A stretch of 64,000 nucleotides of DNA from Candidatus Poribacteria bacterium (GTDB lineage Bacteria; Poribacteria; WGA-4E; PCPOR2b): NCBI GenBank assembly GCA_028819845.1, contig JAPPKS010000029.1, positions 75,332 through 139,331 of the forward strand, in the 5' to 3' direction. How positions within the stretch are numbered: the stretch's first letter is position 1; every line of letters starts with the position of its first letter. Positions 42,537 to 52,585 of this stretch are shown in pieces. The notes under the pieces were generated by a model. That model had not been told where the DNA came from, ran no database searches, and saw nothing but the letters and a program-made list of their open reading frames with translations. The position numbers and the translations under genes are program-made.

Positions 42537-43310
42537 TCATGAAAAGATATCGCGAAATCGAGTCATCGCCTCAACGTCGTCGCCTTTCGGAAACGCTTCC
42601 AAGCCGATGACCCCGTCATAGTTCAACTCGCGCAAGACGTGGACAATGCCCGGATAATTCATCTCCCCAGTGCCCGGCTCATGGCGGCCGGGCACGTCCG
42701 CTACGTGTAAATTGCCGATGTAATCGTAATAGTCCCGGACAGTCTGGATGACATTGCCCTGCTGGAGTTGCATGTGATACAGATCGCAAAGCAGTTTGAT
42801 GCGCGGACTGCCAACTTCGTCAAGAAGATTCGTGACATCCGCGGTATGTGGGAAGGGATATCCGGCGTGATCGACCTTGATGTTTAGTTGCTCCACATGG
42901 TAAATAGTACCGTGCTTTTCCGCGAGTTCAGCCACGCGGCATAGTGTCTTATAGGCGGTAATCCACATCGTCGCCGGATGCGCCGCTATGGGGTGCACAA
43001 CATTGCCGGCTTCGTCTAATTCCCCAGTCAAAAGGCACAGATTCCTGCAGTTCAGCCTCCCGGCGAGGTCGAGGCACTTCTCAACCCCATCCATAAACAG
43101 CTCGACGCCATCGGGATGTACCATACTCCCGCCCATACATCCAGGTATGGCGTTGACTTCGATATTGGGATCAGCGGCGATTCGTTCAATCGCGCTCTCG
43201 TCCGAACCCCAAAAATCAACAAGAAACCCGGCTTGGGCAATCTCTCTTACTCGCTGTTCAAAGGGTATGTTTTGCAGAACCGTGCCAGCCGACACAGATA
43301 AACGATACAT
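42537..43310 (-). CDS. Hydroxypyruvate isomerase-like sugar isomerase/epimerase
   Basis: About 257 residues, AP-endonuclease-2/xylose-isomerase-like TIM barrel. Metal-binding residues are suggested by Glu in YHVEQLN, Asp/His in LLCDLYHMQ, the family block HVADVPGRHEPGTGEMNY and the final Glu in GVIGLEAFPKGD. These match the hydroxypyruvate isomerase (Hyi/OtnI) branch. It would interconvert small keto/hydroxy acids or sugars; the exact substrate is uncertain. The ATG at 43310 has AGGAG six bases upstream; a TTG two codons earlier does not. Stands alone on the minus strand. Confidence 0.85.
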   Translation of the reverse strand: MYRLSVSAGTVLQNIPFEQRVREIAQAGFLVDFWGSDESAIERIAADPNIEVNAIPGCMGGSMVHPDGVELFMDGVEKCLDLAGRLNCRNLCLLTGELDEAGNVVHPIAAHPATMWITAYKTLCRVAELAEKHGTIYHVEQLNIKVDHAGYPFPHTADVTNLLDEVGSPRIKLLCDLYHMQLQQGNVIQTVRDYYDYIGNLHVADVPGRHEPGTGEMNYPGIVHVLRELNYDGVIGLEAFPKGDDVEAMTRFRDIFS

Positions 43311-43558
43311 GGGCAACTCCTTTTAGATGTTGGGAGAATATTCGCTCGCCAACAACATCGCCGTGCAGAACTTTGAGATTGATGGCGCAACCGGTCAAAA
43401 CATTATACCACGTTTCGTGGGATTTCTGTCAATCGGTTTTAGCTCACCGCGCTGCCGCTGAATGTTCATTGTGATTCGCGGTTATAATGTGGTATCATTC
43501 TAATCTAAGTCCTATATTTCACTGCCGGATTCCGCCTGATTACGCAAGGAGGCAAAGG

Positions 43559-45358
43559 ATGCAACCCGATTCTGCCGAAGAAACTATTCAACGGCTAACG
43601 TTCAGTCTGTCAGAGCTAGAGCAGCTTGGTGAGGCAATTCTTACAGGCGGGGGAAATTTTAATGTGTCTAGCAAGACATATCTGCGGGTAATTCTTGGAA
43701 CATTGGGCGTAACCAAGGGCGCAATTTTTTCTTTCGATGCGGCGGAAAGCCATCTGGTGATTGAATCGGAGATTAACCTCAATAATGAATCACTAGTAAT
43801 TCCAGTGGCTTCGGACGAAATTTCCATCATACGCGGTTCCTCAATCATTGAAATTTCTCAGCCGCCCCACCTCCTGGAGCCGTTGTTTAACAGCATTCGG
43901 CCGCAACTGCAAAACCTTGACGCTCAACTTTGGGCGCCGCTCAAAATCCGTGACGAACTTCTGGGAGTCATCAGTCTGGGCCCGTTTCTATCCGGAATGA
44001 GAATGGAATCGTGGGCGCGCGGCGTGTTAAGTGTATTAGCCAACCAAACCTCGATTGCAATGGCATATTCACGTTTGATGGATGAGATGCGCGCTGACAA
44101 GTTTCACCTTTTTCTCCTTTCTGATATAACCACTCAGATTTACAAACAGTTGAACACGGAACGTCTAGAGGAGGAAATCATAAGCCATGCAGTAACGCTG
44201 TTAGACGCCAACGCGGGTTACCTATTCCTCACCGATCCGTTTACCCGCCAACTCGAGTTAAAGAGCAGCTTATACCTCAATCCGGCATCGGATTCCGGCC
44301 TGACGGCAAATCTTAACGAAATAGGTGAGTTGTCGTCCCATGCCATGATTAGTGATGTTGCAGCGGGCGGGAGAACATTGGTGTGCAATGATGAAAAAAC
44401 GGCTGCGCCGTTTGGCAGGGCGAACCTGATAGCTACTCCGATTTTTGGGCGTGAGGAAAATTTGGGTGTTCTCGTTGTATGCGACAAGGAGGATCGAGGC
44501 GGAGTTGCGCGTAAACTGACTTCCGAGGACAGAATTCTGCTTGAAGCCTTTTCAAACCAATCGGGTGTGATTGTCGAAAATGCTCGGCTTTATCAAGAGG
44601 CGCTTGAACGGCGGCGAATGCAAGCAGAAATGGAGGAAGCGGAAAAAATTCAGAGAAACCTCCTCCCGGACGCGCCGCCTGAAATCGCCGGTTATGAACT
44701 CGCGGGGATTTCTATACCGCGCGGCGGTGTTGGCGGAGATTACTACGATTACATTCGAGAACCCAATGGGCGGTGGGGACTTGCGATTGCCGATGTCTCT
44801 GGAAAAGGCATGCAGGCTGCCCTGCTGATGGCAACACTGCGGGCCGGCTTGCTTTCAGAAGTAGCGCGGCGTAATGATTTGCCGAGCATGGCAATAACCC
44901 TGAATTCGCTGCTTTATGAGAGCAGTACTCTCGGCAAATTCGCAACCTTCTTCTACGCGCAGTTGAATCCGGAAACCGGTGAGTTGACTACAATGAATGC
45001 AGGGCATAACTACCCCGTGGTTGTTCGAAGTGATGGCAGCACAGAGCGGCTAACGGTCGGCGGCGTAATGTTAGGCATGTTTCCCGATGATATGATCCAT
45101 CAGATTTCGACCTATGAGCAGGAGACGATTAAGCTTGATAACGGCGACATCGTCCTGTTTTATACCGATGGCGTGACCGAAACATTCAACATCAACAAAG
45201 AGCTTTTTGGAGAGAAACGGTTGGAACACCTCGTGAGCCGGATTCATCACCGAGATGCGAAGGAAATTTGCGGTTCAATACATAATGCAGTGTTGGAATT
45301 CCAAGGGGAAGCCCGGCAGTTTGACGATTTAACGCTCATGGTGCTTAAGAAAACGTAA
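43559..45358 (+). CDS. GAF-domain PP2C phosphatase (RsbU/SpoIIE type), copy 1
   Basis: About 599 residues. Two GAF-like sensory regions (about 40-180 and 190-355), a coiled linker (RLYQEALERRRMQAEMEEAEKIQRNLLPDAPPEIAGYE), then a SpoIIE-type PP2C domain. The latter has metal-binding GGDYYDY, IADVSGKGMQAALLMATLRAG, FYTDGVTE and final FDDLTLMVL. Such enzymes dephosphorylate STAS anti-sigma antagonists. The STAS protein just downstream (45576) is the obvious substrate. The ATG at 43559 has AGGAGG six bases upstream. It is paralogous to the gene at 46053 from its first residues (AEETIQRL). Confidence 0.9.
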   Translation: MQPDSAEETIQRLTFSLSELEQLGEAILTGGGNFNVSSKTYLRVILGTLGVTKGAIFSFDAAESHLVIESEINLNNESLVIPVASDEISIIRGSSIIEISQPPHLLEPLFNSIRPQLQNLDAQLWAPLKIRDELLGVISLGPFLSGMRMESWARGVLSVLANQTSIAMAYSRLMDEMRADKFHLFLLSDITTQIYKQLNTERLEEEIISHAVTLLDANAGYLFLTDPFTRQLELKSSLYLNPASDSGLTANLNEIGELSSHAMISDVAAGGRTLVCNDEKTAAPFGRANLIATPIFGREENLGVLVVCDKEDRGGVARKLTSEDRILLEAFSNQSGVIVENARLYQEALERRRMQAEMEEAEKIQRNLLPDAPPEIAGYELAGISIPRGGVGGDYYDYIREPNGRWGLAIADVSGKGMQAALLMATLRAGLLSEVARRNDLPSMAITLNSLLYESSTLGKFATFFYAQLNPETGELTTMNAGHNYPVVVRSDGSTERLTVGGVMLGMFPDDMIHQISTYEQETIKLDNGDIVLFYTDGVTETFNINKELFGEKRLEHLVSRIHHRDAKEICGSIHNAVLEFQGEARQFDDLTLMVLKKT

Positions 45359-45412
45359 TCGCCGTGTAACTGCGGCATTTGGCGACATGTGTTTGATAAG
45401 GAAGTTGAGAAC

Positions 45413-45441
45413 TTGACAAAACGATGTATTTCAATTAAAAT
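45413..45441 (+). promoter_or_regulatory. Sigma-70-type promoter for the STAS gene
   Basis: TTGACA at 45413-45418 and TAAAAT at 45436-45441, spaced 17 bases. The leader to the TTG start would be about 125 bases. Confidence 0.7.
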
Positions 45442-45575
45442 AGTGTAAGCCAACGTAGAATGACAATCGCCAAGTGATTTGACAAACATCAGGGGACAGT
45501 TAGCGTGTGCGCGTCTAATCACCAAAACAGCATAATTCCCCGTAGATTTTGATTATACGTTAGGAGGTAATACTA

Positions 45576-45926
45576 TTGAAAATCAATGTTAGCCAACGTG
45601 ATGATGTTATCATTTTAACGCCGATTGGCAAAATCATTGGTCCGGCTGTCAGCGATCTCAGAAAGACGATTGATGAGCAACTCGCTAATTTTACCGATGC
45701 GCCCAAATTTCTAATCAATTTTGCCGACGTTTCGATGTTGGATAGTTCGGGGCTCGGAACGCTTATGGGGACGCATGTATCTGTTGTGCGCAAAAATGGA
45801 CGCATTGCCGTCATAAATGTTGGTGCGAACATCAAAAACCTAATTGTTAGAAGCCGATTAATCAGCGTCTTCGAGCATTTTGACAGTGAAGACGAAGCCA
45901 TCGCATCGCTTACATCGGACGGATAA
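45576..45926 (+). CDS. STAS-domain anti-sigma factor antagonist
   Basis: 116 residues, SpoIIAA/RsbV-like. The conserved phospho-acceptor loop is FADVSMLDSSGLGTLMG (Ser57/Ser58). Starts with TTG at 45576, eight bases after a perfect AGGAGG, with the family-typical beginning MKINVSQRDDVIILTPIGKI. In partner switching the unphosphorylated form releases a target from an RsbW-like kinase. It lies between two PP2C phosphatases that could dephosphorylate it. Confidence 0.92.
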   Translation: MKINVSQRDDVIILTPIGKIIGPAVSDLRKTIDEQLANFTDAPKFLINFADVSMLDSSGLGTLMGTHVSVVRKNGRIAVINVGANIKNLIVRSRLISVFEHFDSEDEAIASLTSDG

Positions 45927-46052
45927 CTGCACTCATTAGTGCCGATGAGTAGACAGATTGATTTTTTTGGGGAACTCTGAGGAAGTCTAAGAAGGATAAA
46001 AACTAGCCTCTTTTGCACATCCAATCTGCCCAAATAGAATGGAGATGCTAAG

Positions 46053-47864
46053 ATGCAGTCTGCTTCTGCTGAAGAAACCATTCAACGACTAGTTCTCAAT
46101 CTGTCTGAGCTTGAACATCTCGGTGATGCGGTTGTTTCCGGCCGCGGCAACTTTAGCGCTTCGAGTCAAGCATATCTTCGGATAGTCCTTGATACACTGA
46201 GTGTGACCGATGGGGCAATTTTGCGCTTCCATCCGAATGCTAACGAACTTACCATCGAATCGTCAATCAATGTCGATGATGATTCACTCGTGATTTCGGT
46301 GCATCCCGGCGAGATTGCCGCCATGATTCAGTTTCCGGTCCTCGATCTGTCACGTCCGCCGCTCGTCCTGGAGCCGTTTTTTGATGCTATTCAACCTCAG
46401 TTGAAGCGCCTTGGCGCCCACCTATGGGCTCCGTTAAAAATTGGCGAGGAATGTTTTGGCGTAATCAGTTTAGGCGCACTTCCCGCTCGCATCAAAATGG
46501 CATCATGGAGCAGGAAACTTGTGAATGTGCTAGCCAACTATGTTTCAAGACAGATTGCACATTCGCGAGCGCTGGAAGAGATGAAAACTGCCAAGTTTCA
46601 GCTCTTTCTGCTTTCCGATATCGCCGCACAGATGGGCAGGTTATTGGATACGGCGCACCTTGAGAGTGAAATAGTGCACCACGCTGTCAGTCTCTTTGAC
46701 GCACGCGGCGGTTGTTTACTGCTTATGGATGCAATGAGCCAACGGCTCGAGATGAAAAGCAGCTTTGTTATGGAGGCAGAATCCAATCCTGAATGGGAAG
46801 ACCTTTCGATTTCACTTCAAGGCAACGGAGAAGTTCATCCCGCGGTTTCCCTGCTCCGCGGAGTCGCAGCGCAAGGTAAAACGCTCATTCGCAACCGCGA
46901 AAAAGAAGCGGAGTTTTTCGGCGCAAAAAATCTCATGGTGGTGCCGATTTTTGGACGTGAGATTCTGGGCGTATTGGTTGTTTATGATAAGGAAGAGCAG
47001 CACGGAGTTACTGCAGACTTCACGCAAAGAGATGGGATTTTGTTGGAAGCCTTCGCCAATCAGGCAGGGGTCGTCATAGAAAATGCGCGGCTGTATCAAG
47101 AAGCTCGAGAACGTCGTCGGCTGCAAACAGAAATTGAGGAAGCGTCAAAAATACAGAAAAATCTCATCCCCTCCACTCCGCCGGAAATCCCCGGCTACGA
47201 GGTAGTCGGATTGAGTGTTCCCCACCACGATGAAGTTGGGGGAGATTATTACGATTTTATTAAAGAACCGGATGGGTTGTGGGGATTTGCAGTTGCTGAT
47301 GTCTGTGGAAAAGGCATGCAAGCTGCGCTGCTTATGGCGATGCTTCGGATGGGGCTGCGCGCAGAGGTAGCCAGACACAATGATTTGAGGTCAATGGCAG
47401 CAGCGCTGAATGCACTGCTTTATGAAGGGAGTACTACTGACACTTATGCTACCCTTGTTTACGCCAAGTTGGATCCAGCACGCGGAATGCTCACGTCCAT
47501 TAGCGCGGGGCACAACCTTGCAATGGTTGTGCGGCGTGACGGCAGCGTAAATCGCTTGGAGAAGGGTGGTCTAGTATTGGGGATGTATCCCGATGACTTG
47601 CTTCGTCAAATTGTAGAATATGAACAAGAAACAACGATATTGTCCAGCGGCGACACGGTTCTGCTTTACACCGACGGAATTACCGACACCCTAAACTTAG
47701 ACGATGAAATGTTTGGGGAAGCGCGCTTAGTTGAACTTGTGACGGAGCGGCGCAATGCAACCGCCACCGAAATTTGCACGGCAATTTACAATGCCGTACA
47801 AAGTTTTCAAGGGGAAGCCAATCCATTCGACGATTTAACGCTGATGGTTCTTAAGAGAAAGTGA
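46053..47864 (+). CDS. GAF-domain PP2C phosphatase (RsbU/SpoIIE type), copy 2
   Basis: 603 residues, the same architecture as the gene at 43559: N-terminal AEETIQRLVLNLSELEHLGD, two GAF-like regions, a coiled linker and a PP2C domain with GGDYYDF, VADVCGKGMQAALLMAMLRMG, LYTDGITD and FDDLTLMVL. The two are clearly paralogues by tandem duplication with the STAS gene between them. The sensory halves differ most, so each may answer to a different signal. GGAG lies eight bases before the ATG. Confidence 0.9.
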   Translation: MQSASAEETIQRLVLNLSELEHLGDAVVSGRGNFSASSQAYLRIVLDTLSVTDGAILRFHPNANELTIESSINVDDDSLVISVHPGEIAAMIQFPVLDLSRPPLVLEPFFDAIQPQLKRLGAHLWAPLKIGEECFGVISLGALPARIKMASWSRKLVNVLANYVSRQIAHSRALEEMKTAKFQLFLLSDIAAQMGRLLDTAHLESEIVHHAVSLFDARGGCLLLMDAMSQRLEMKSSFVMEAESNPEWEDLSISLQGNGEVHPAVSLLRGVAAQGKTLIRNREKEAEFFGAKNLMVVPIFGREILGVLVVYDKEEQHGVTADFTQRDGILLEAFANQAGVVIENARLYQEARERRRLQTEIEEASKIQKNLIPSTPPEIPGYEVVGLSVPHHDEVGGDYYDFIKEPDGLWGFAVADVCGKGMQAALLMAMLRMGLRAEVARHNDLRSMAAALNALLYEGSTTDTYATLVYAKLDPARGMLTSISAGHNLAMVVRRDGSVNRLEKGGLVLGMYPDDLLRQIVEYEQETTILSSGDTVLLYTDGITDTLNLDDEMFGEARLVELVTERRNATATEICTAIYNAVQSFQGEANPFDDLTLMVLKRK

Positions 47865-47947
47865 CAATCAGCGGCCGGGGCGCATTCAGGAGCTACTTCC
47901 AAATTGACCGTTATTGAAAAGGCGTCTTTCACTATGCGGAGGCCACT

Positions 47948-50125
47948 ATGGAACGAGATGTCTCAAAACGCATGCAAAAGTCTATTATTGCTTATTCAGC
48001 ATTAGGAATATGCGCAATCGGCTTAATTGTTTCGTTTATCAGCATCTCTTCGTATTATCAAGATCGCAAGAAATTAGAGGAAAGAAATCTCGTCCAGACG
48101 GTAGATACGCGGGGTATAGCCGTTGATGAATATCTGTCTCGCCTAAAAGATATTGCAAAACTAATTACTAGCCAGAGCGAAGCCCGCGAGCAACTTGAAG
48201 CCTACAGCAACGGGGAGGTGAAGCGAGAAGCATTAACCCGTTTTAGCGGAATCACATTGAATAATGCCATGCAGACATCTGAGCTAGTGGACGGCATCGT
48301 TCGGATTGACGCAGACGGTGAATCCATCGTTCGTGTCGGATTGCCGATACCAGAAAAGGAGTGGCCATCATACGCTGGAAGGTTCAGCGGCATGATTGTT
48401 CACGGTCCGGTTTCATTGTATGGCGAACCTTATATTATTGTCAGCGCGCCGATTTTCGGGGTAGACGCAGAACGTATCGGAACTGACTTGGTACTATTCA
48501 GAATGTCTGCCTTACAGAAACTAGTTAAGGATTACGCCGGCTTGGGAGAAACTGGAGAAATTATTTTGGGGCGATACACAACTCGCGGCGTCGAGGTATT
48601 CTTCCCCATGCGGGAGGTTGAAAGCACACCCATTGGAGAGGTCCCCAAGGATTCCCCAATAGGGTTTGCACTCAAAGCTGCCTCGGGTGACGCTTTCGGA
48701 ATGATAGGTCCCGACACGTTCCCGAATAGTCCGTTTGTTATTGCGTATAACTTTGTTAAAGATACCGATTGGGGAATTCTTGCAAAGGTGGATAAGGATG
48801 AGCTCTTTGCGCCAATCAATCGCAAAATTCTTGAAATCGGCAGCGTCATTATAGGCCTCACATTACTCGGCACTTGCGGAATGGTACTGCTGCTTCGTCC
48901 GCTTACAGGCAGGATTATTATCCATACCGATGAGTTGGAGACTGAGATTGAAGAAAAGACCGTGGATTTGCAAAATGAAATTGAGGAGCGAAAAAGAACC
49001 GAAGCAGCGCTCGTTCGATTAGCCTCATTGCCCGAACAAAGCCCCGATCCTGTTATTGAAACCGGCCTTGATGGGAAGGTGAACTATCTCAACCCGGCTG
49101 CACAACTGCAATTTGCAAATTTGGATGAGATTGGGCTTGAACACCCGACACTAGAGGGATTGCAGCCAATCATCGCCTCGTTTCAAAGTGACAAAGAGGA
49201 ATCTTTTACTCGCGAAATCGACCTTGGGAGCCTCGTATACGTGCAGAAAATCTGCCATGTCTCGGACAGTAACCTGATTCGAATCTACATGACCGACATT
49301 TCAGACCGCAAGTGGGCTGAGGCGGAATTGCAAGGCGCAAAGGAGGCCGCCGAATATGCCAACCGCGCAAAGAGTGAATTCCTCACCAACATGAGCCATG
49401 AACTTCGCACGCCCTTGAACGCCATCATCGGATTTTCAGAGATTTTGCGGGATGCCATTCTAGGTCCCGTGAACGATAGCCAAGAAGAGTTGATTCGCGA
49501 CATACACACCAGTGGACACCACCTCTTGGATATGATTAACGGAATTTTGGATTTGGCTAAAATCGAAGCGGGCAAAATGGATTTACAACTTGAGATGTTC
49601 TCCGTCGAGACGGCGATGGCGGAGGTGAATGCCATCGTTAATGCGATCGCAAACAAAAAACAGATTGAACCCGCGCTTGAATTCGATCAAGATGTCTCAA
49701 TAGAAGCGGACAAAGTCAAATTCAAGCAAATTCTCTACAATTTGCTTTCAAACGCTATTAAATTCACTGGTGAACGCGGTCAAGTAATCACGAGGTTTAG
49801 TGTATCTGAAAATGAGCTGGTGACTCAAGTGACCGATACTGGTGTAGGCATGACGCCGGAGGAACAAGAAAAGTTGTTTCAACCATTCATGCAACTTGAT
49901 GCCTCAAAATCCCGCGAATATAGCGGAAGCGGATTGGGACTCGCCTTAACCAGAAGATTGGTGGAAATTCATGGTGGGAAGATTTGGGTCGAGAGCGAAA
50001 AAGGTCAGGGGAGCACCTTTCAGTTTACACTCCCCTTGAGTCAATTGGCGAAGACACCGCAGCCTGCCGCTGTCGAATTTTCTGCATCCATTCACGGTGA
50101 TGACACCATTCTCGCTGAAGACTAA
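47948..50125 (+). CDS. Membrane sensor histidine kinase (Cache-PAS-HisKA-HATPase)
   Basis: 725 residues. Membrane helix (IIAYSALGICAIGLIVSFISI), a Cache-like periplasmic sensor (about 40-295), and a second helix (IGSVIIGLTLLGTCGMVLLL). A coiled coil and a PAS-like domain (SPDPVIETGLDGKVNYLNPAA) follow. HisKA has the phospho-His in SHELRTPLNAI (His484). HATPase_c shows N, G1 and G2 boxes (LLSNAIKFT, VTDTGVGM, SGSGLGLAL). The C terminus ends DDTILAED, like the first strand of a receiver domain cut short, so the protein may once have been a hybrid kinase. GGAGG precedes the ATG. Downstream genes encode separate receivers. Confidence 0.92.
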   Translation: MERDVSKRMQKSIIAYSALGICAIGLIVSFISISSYYQDRKKLEERNLVQTVDTRGIAVDEYLSRLKDIAKLITSQSEAREQLEAYSNGEVKREALTRFSGITLNNAMQTSELVDGIVRIDADGESIVRVGLPIPEKEWPSYAGRFSGMIVHGPVSLYGEPYIIVSAPIFGVDAERIGTDLVLFRMSALQKLVKDYAGLGETGEIILGRYTTRGVEVFFPMREVESTPIGEVPKDSPIGFALKAASGDAFGMIGPDTFPNSPFVIAYNFVKDTDWGILAKVDKDELFAPINRKILEIGSVIIGLTLLGTCGMVLLLRPLTGRIIIHTDELETEIEEKTVDLQNEIEERKRTEAALVRLASLPEQSPDPVIETGLDGKVNYLNPAAQLQFANLDEIGLEHPTLEGLQPIIASFQSDKEESFTREIDLGSLVYVQKICHVSDSNLIRIYMTDISDRKWAEAELQGAKEAAEYANRAKSEFLTNMSHELRTPLNAIIGFSEILRDAILGPVNDSQEELIRDIHTSGHHLLDMINGILDLAKIEAGKMDLQLEMFSVETAMAEVNAIVNAIANKKQIEPALEFDQDVSIEADKVKFKQILYNLLSNAIKFTGERGQVITRFSVSENELVTQVTDTGVGMTPEEQEKLFQPFMQLDASKSREYSGSGLGLALTRRLVEIHGGKIWVESEKGQGSTFQFTLPLSQLAKTPQPAAVEFSASIHGDDTILAED

Positions 50126-50266
50126 ATCACAACAGCGGACCCCGCGTCGGAGTCAGTTGAATTTTCAGATGTAGATGGGCGTTAAGCCAAGCTTGATACC
50201 GACGATTTGATTGCTGGAAGGGCAAGCCATAGACGCAAAACCAGATGGGAAGGAGAGTTCCTACTC

Positions 50267-50644
50267 ATGAGTACCAAGCGCGTATTAGTGGTCGAAGATG
50301 TTGAAATGAATCGTAAGCTCGTGCGAATTGTTTTGACGACAAAAGGTTACGAAATAATAGAAGCCACGCATGCGGAAGAGGCGCTCGAAATACTTCAAAC
50401 CGAGGTGCCCGATTTGATTCTAATGGACATCGCTCTGCCCGGAATAAGTGGAGAAGAATTGACGCGCCAGATTAAAGCCGATCCGCGGTGGTGTCATGTG
50501 CCTATCATCGCTTTAACGGCGGCGGCAATGAAGGGCGACCGAGAACAGTTTCTCAGCGCAGGATGTAACGATTATATCAGCAAGCCCATTGATACACACG
50601 CCCTCGCCGAGATTGTAGATCGGTATCTCTTAAAGGAATTTTAG
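50267..50644 (+). CDS. Single-domain response regulator
   Basis: About 125 residues, a lone receiver like DivK/Spo0F: acidic pocket VVEDVEMN, phospho-acceptor Asp54 in LILMDIALPG, Thr in IALTAAAM and Lys in YISKPID. The ATG at 50267 (MSTKRVLVVED) is the natural start; longer frames add unrelated residues. It likely takes phosphate from the upstream kinase. Its stop is four bases before the next gene, so it is co-translated with the REC-PP2C phosphatase. Confidence 0.92.
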   Translation: MSTKRVLVVEDVEMNRKLVRIVLTTKGYEIIEATHAEEALEILQTEVPDLILMDIALPGISGEELTRQIKADPRWCHVPIIALTAAAMKGDREQFLSAGCNDYISKPIDTHALAEIVDRYLLKEF

Positions 50645-50648
50645 TGTA

Positions 50649-51827
50649 ATGAAAGACCCTAGCCCAATAATTCTCGTTGTTGACGATGAACCCAGAAATA
50701 TCCGGGTGCTTCAAATCCTTCTTGAGGCAAAAGGGTACACTGTTATCACCGCAGAGCATGGACAAGAAGCACTAGACCATGTAAAAGCAGGTCCTCCGGA
50801 TCTGATTTTGCTGGATATTATGATGCCGCGAATGAACGGGTTTGAGGTCTGTCAAAGAATTCGTGCGGATGAAGACGCCCAATTCGTTCCAATTGTGATG
50901 GTTACTGCACTGACGGAGGCTCATGACCGAATCAAAGCCATTGAAGTCGGAGCCGACGATTTTATCTCGAAACCGTTTGACAGTTACGAAATTATCGCCC
51001 GCGCGCGCTCCCTGTTGCGCGTCAAACAATACCACGATGCACTCAAACAAGCCAATCAAGAACTCGCAGAGCACAATGCCCGCTTGGATATGGAATTGCA
51101 AATGGCGCAAGAGGTACAGGCGAGCCTGATGCCGCAACGAATTACGAACATGGCAGGATTTCAAATTGTATCGCACTATTCGCCTGAGATTGCCGTGGGA
51201 GGAGACTTTTTCGATCTGTGGGAAGTGGGACCAGGGAAACTGGGAGTTCTAATCTCCGATGTGATGGGACACGGCGTACCCGCCGCTTTTGTTACCGTGT
51301 TCATCAAGACCATCGTCGAGGAAATGAGGGAACAGACCGATGATCCCGGACGGATTCTAGAAGTATTAAACACGCGTTTCGACAAATCCATGAGCTTAGA
51401 TTTGGCGATTTTCGCCACTGCGTTCTGCGCGGTCATAGATCGATCCGACCAAACGCTTCGCTGGGCAAATGCGGGACATCCCTTCCCCTTTCTGATACGC
51501 CGCGGACTGGGTGTTTGTGAAACCGTCGAAAACGAGTCCATCGGCGAAGGGCTGGGACTCCTATCCGATTCAATTTATCACACGTTTCAAGTCCCTTTCA
51601 ATCCATCGGACGGCTTGTTCCTTTATACCGACGGTGCACACGAACTTCAGAATTCCAACGGAGAGGAATTCAGTCCGGAACGCCTTCAGAATGTGCTCGT
51701 TGAACAAAACTCGAATCCCGCAACGGTTCTTGTGGATAGCGTTGTGCAGGCAATCGATCAATTTAGCGTGGGAATACCAAGGGAAGATGACATTACAATT
51801 GTGGCCATAGACGCGCACGCTGAATAA
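50649..51827 (+). CDS. Response regulator with PP2C phosphatase output
   Basis: 392 residues. Receiver domain (VVDDEPRN, Asp56 in LILLDIMMPRMNG, VTAL, ISKPFD), a coiled linker (YHDALKQANQELAEHNARLDMELQMAQEVQASLMP) and a SpoIIE/RsbU PP2C domain (VGGDFFDLW, ISDVMGHGVPAAFVTVFIKT, LYTDGAHE, REDDITIVAI). This couples two-component phosphorylation to dephosphorylation of a STAS protein, as in RsbU/HsbR-like systems. The substrate could be the STAS proteins at 45576 or 52586. Confidence 0.93.
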   Translation: MKDPSPIILVVDDEPRNIRVLQILLEAKGYTVITAEHGQEALDHVKAGPPDLILLDIMMPRMNGFEVCQRIRADEDAQFVPIVMVTALTEAHDRIKAIEVGADDFISKPFDSYEIIARARSLLRVKQYHDALKQANQELAEHNARLDMELQMAQEVQASLMPQRITNMAGFQIVSHYSPEIAVGGDFFDLWEVGPGKLGVLISDVMGHGVPAAFVTVFIKTIVEEMREQTDDPGRILEVLNTRFDKSMSLDLAIFATAFCAVIDRSDQTLRWANAGHPFPFLIRRGLGVCETVENESIGEGLGLLSDSIYHTFQVPFNPSDGLFLYTDGAHELQNSNGEEFSPERLQNVLVEQNSNPATVLVDSVVQAIDQFSVGIPREDDITIVAIDAHAE

Positions 51828-51934
51828 TGTGCACGTTAGGCATACTCACCCCTTTCGCGCTAAATGAGGGAGTATTTCTCTAGAGCAACTTCAGTGCTTC
51901 TTTGTTGTCTCCAATGAAGTAATTCACAGTCTGG

Positions 51935-52390
51935 TCACACCGTATGATACACTGATTCCGGTATCACTACGAGCGAAAAGGTGATTCGAACATCGGTACC
52001 GCCGTGAGTATTGGGCTGCATTTCCATGTGGTCTGAGAGTTTTTTCGCAAGATAAACGCCGTGGCCGCGATCGCTGCCGGGTGTTCTCCTTGTGAGAAAT
52101 TCATCAACCCATCCTTCGGTAAGCCAGCTATTTTCCGAGTTTTGTCCTTTATCTCGAACCAAAACCTCTAATTGGCTGGAATCGCAATGAAATGTCAAAT
52201 CAATTCCTGCAGTTTCACTAGGCGACCCGTGCTCAATCGCATTGCTGCACACTTCATCAATAACCGATGTTATATCATTCATGCGTGTTTGAGAAAAACC
52301 GATTTGTTGAGCCAACCGCCTAGCAAATGCCAGAATAGAACTCACGTACAAGAGGCGACTGGGCATCTTGAGGTCAATGTACTCTTGCAT
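51935..52390 (-). CDS. RsbW-like anti-sigma factor serine kinase
   Basis: 151 residues with a GHKL ATPase fold: N box DEVCSNAIEHG, G1-like VRDKGQ, and G2-like SDRGHGVYLAKKLSDHME. Such proteins phosphorylate STAS antagonists and sequester a sigma factor or another target. It sits next to a STAS gene on the same strand (52586) and opposite the REC-PP2C gene, giving the full kinase/phosphatase/antagonist set. No sigma factor gene of this type is in the window. Confidence 0.9.
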   Translation of the reverse strand: MQEYIDLKMPSRLLYVSSILAFARRLAQQIGFSQTRMNDITSVIDEVCSNAIEHGSPSETAGIDLTFHCDSSQLEVLVRDKGQNSENSWLTEGWVDEFLTRRTPGSDRGHGVYLAKKLSDHMEMQPNTHGGTDVRITFSLVVIPESVYHTV

Positions 52391-52585
52391 TTTTTCCTGT
52401 CCTTGGGATTTTATTTTAAGAAGGTTAAGGTATTCAATGGAGGCTTCGCATAGAATCGTATTATCTGTGCTCAGCCCTAGACTGAATGATTCAAACGCTT
52501 ACGTGCCAAAGGCGGAATCCAATTCCATCCGCCGGTATCCGCCGCCGCATTCTCCTGAAGCCAATATTGGAGGCGGGCAGAAGCA

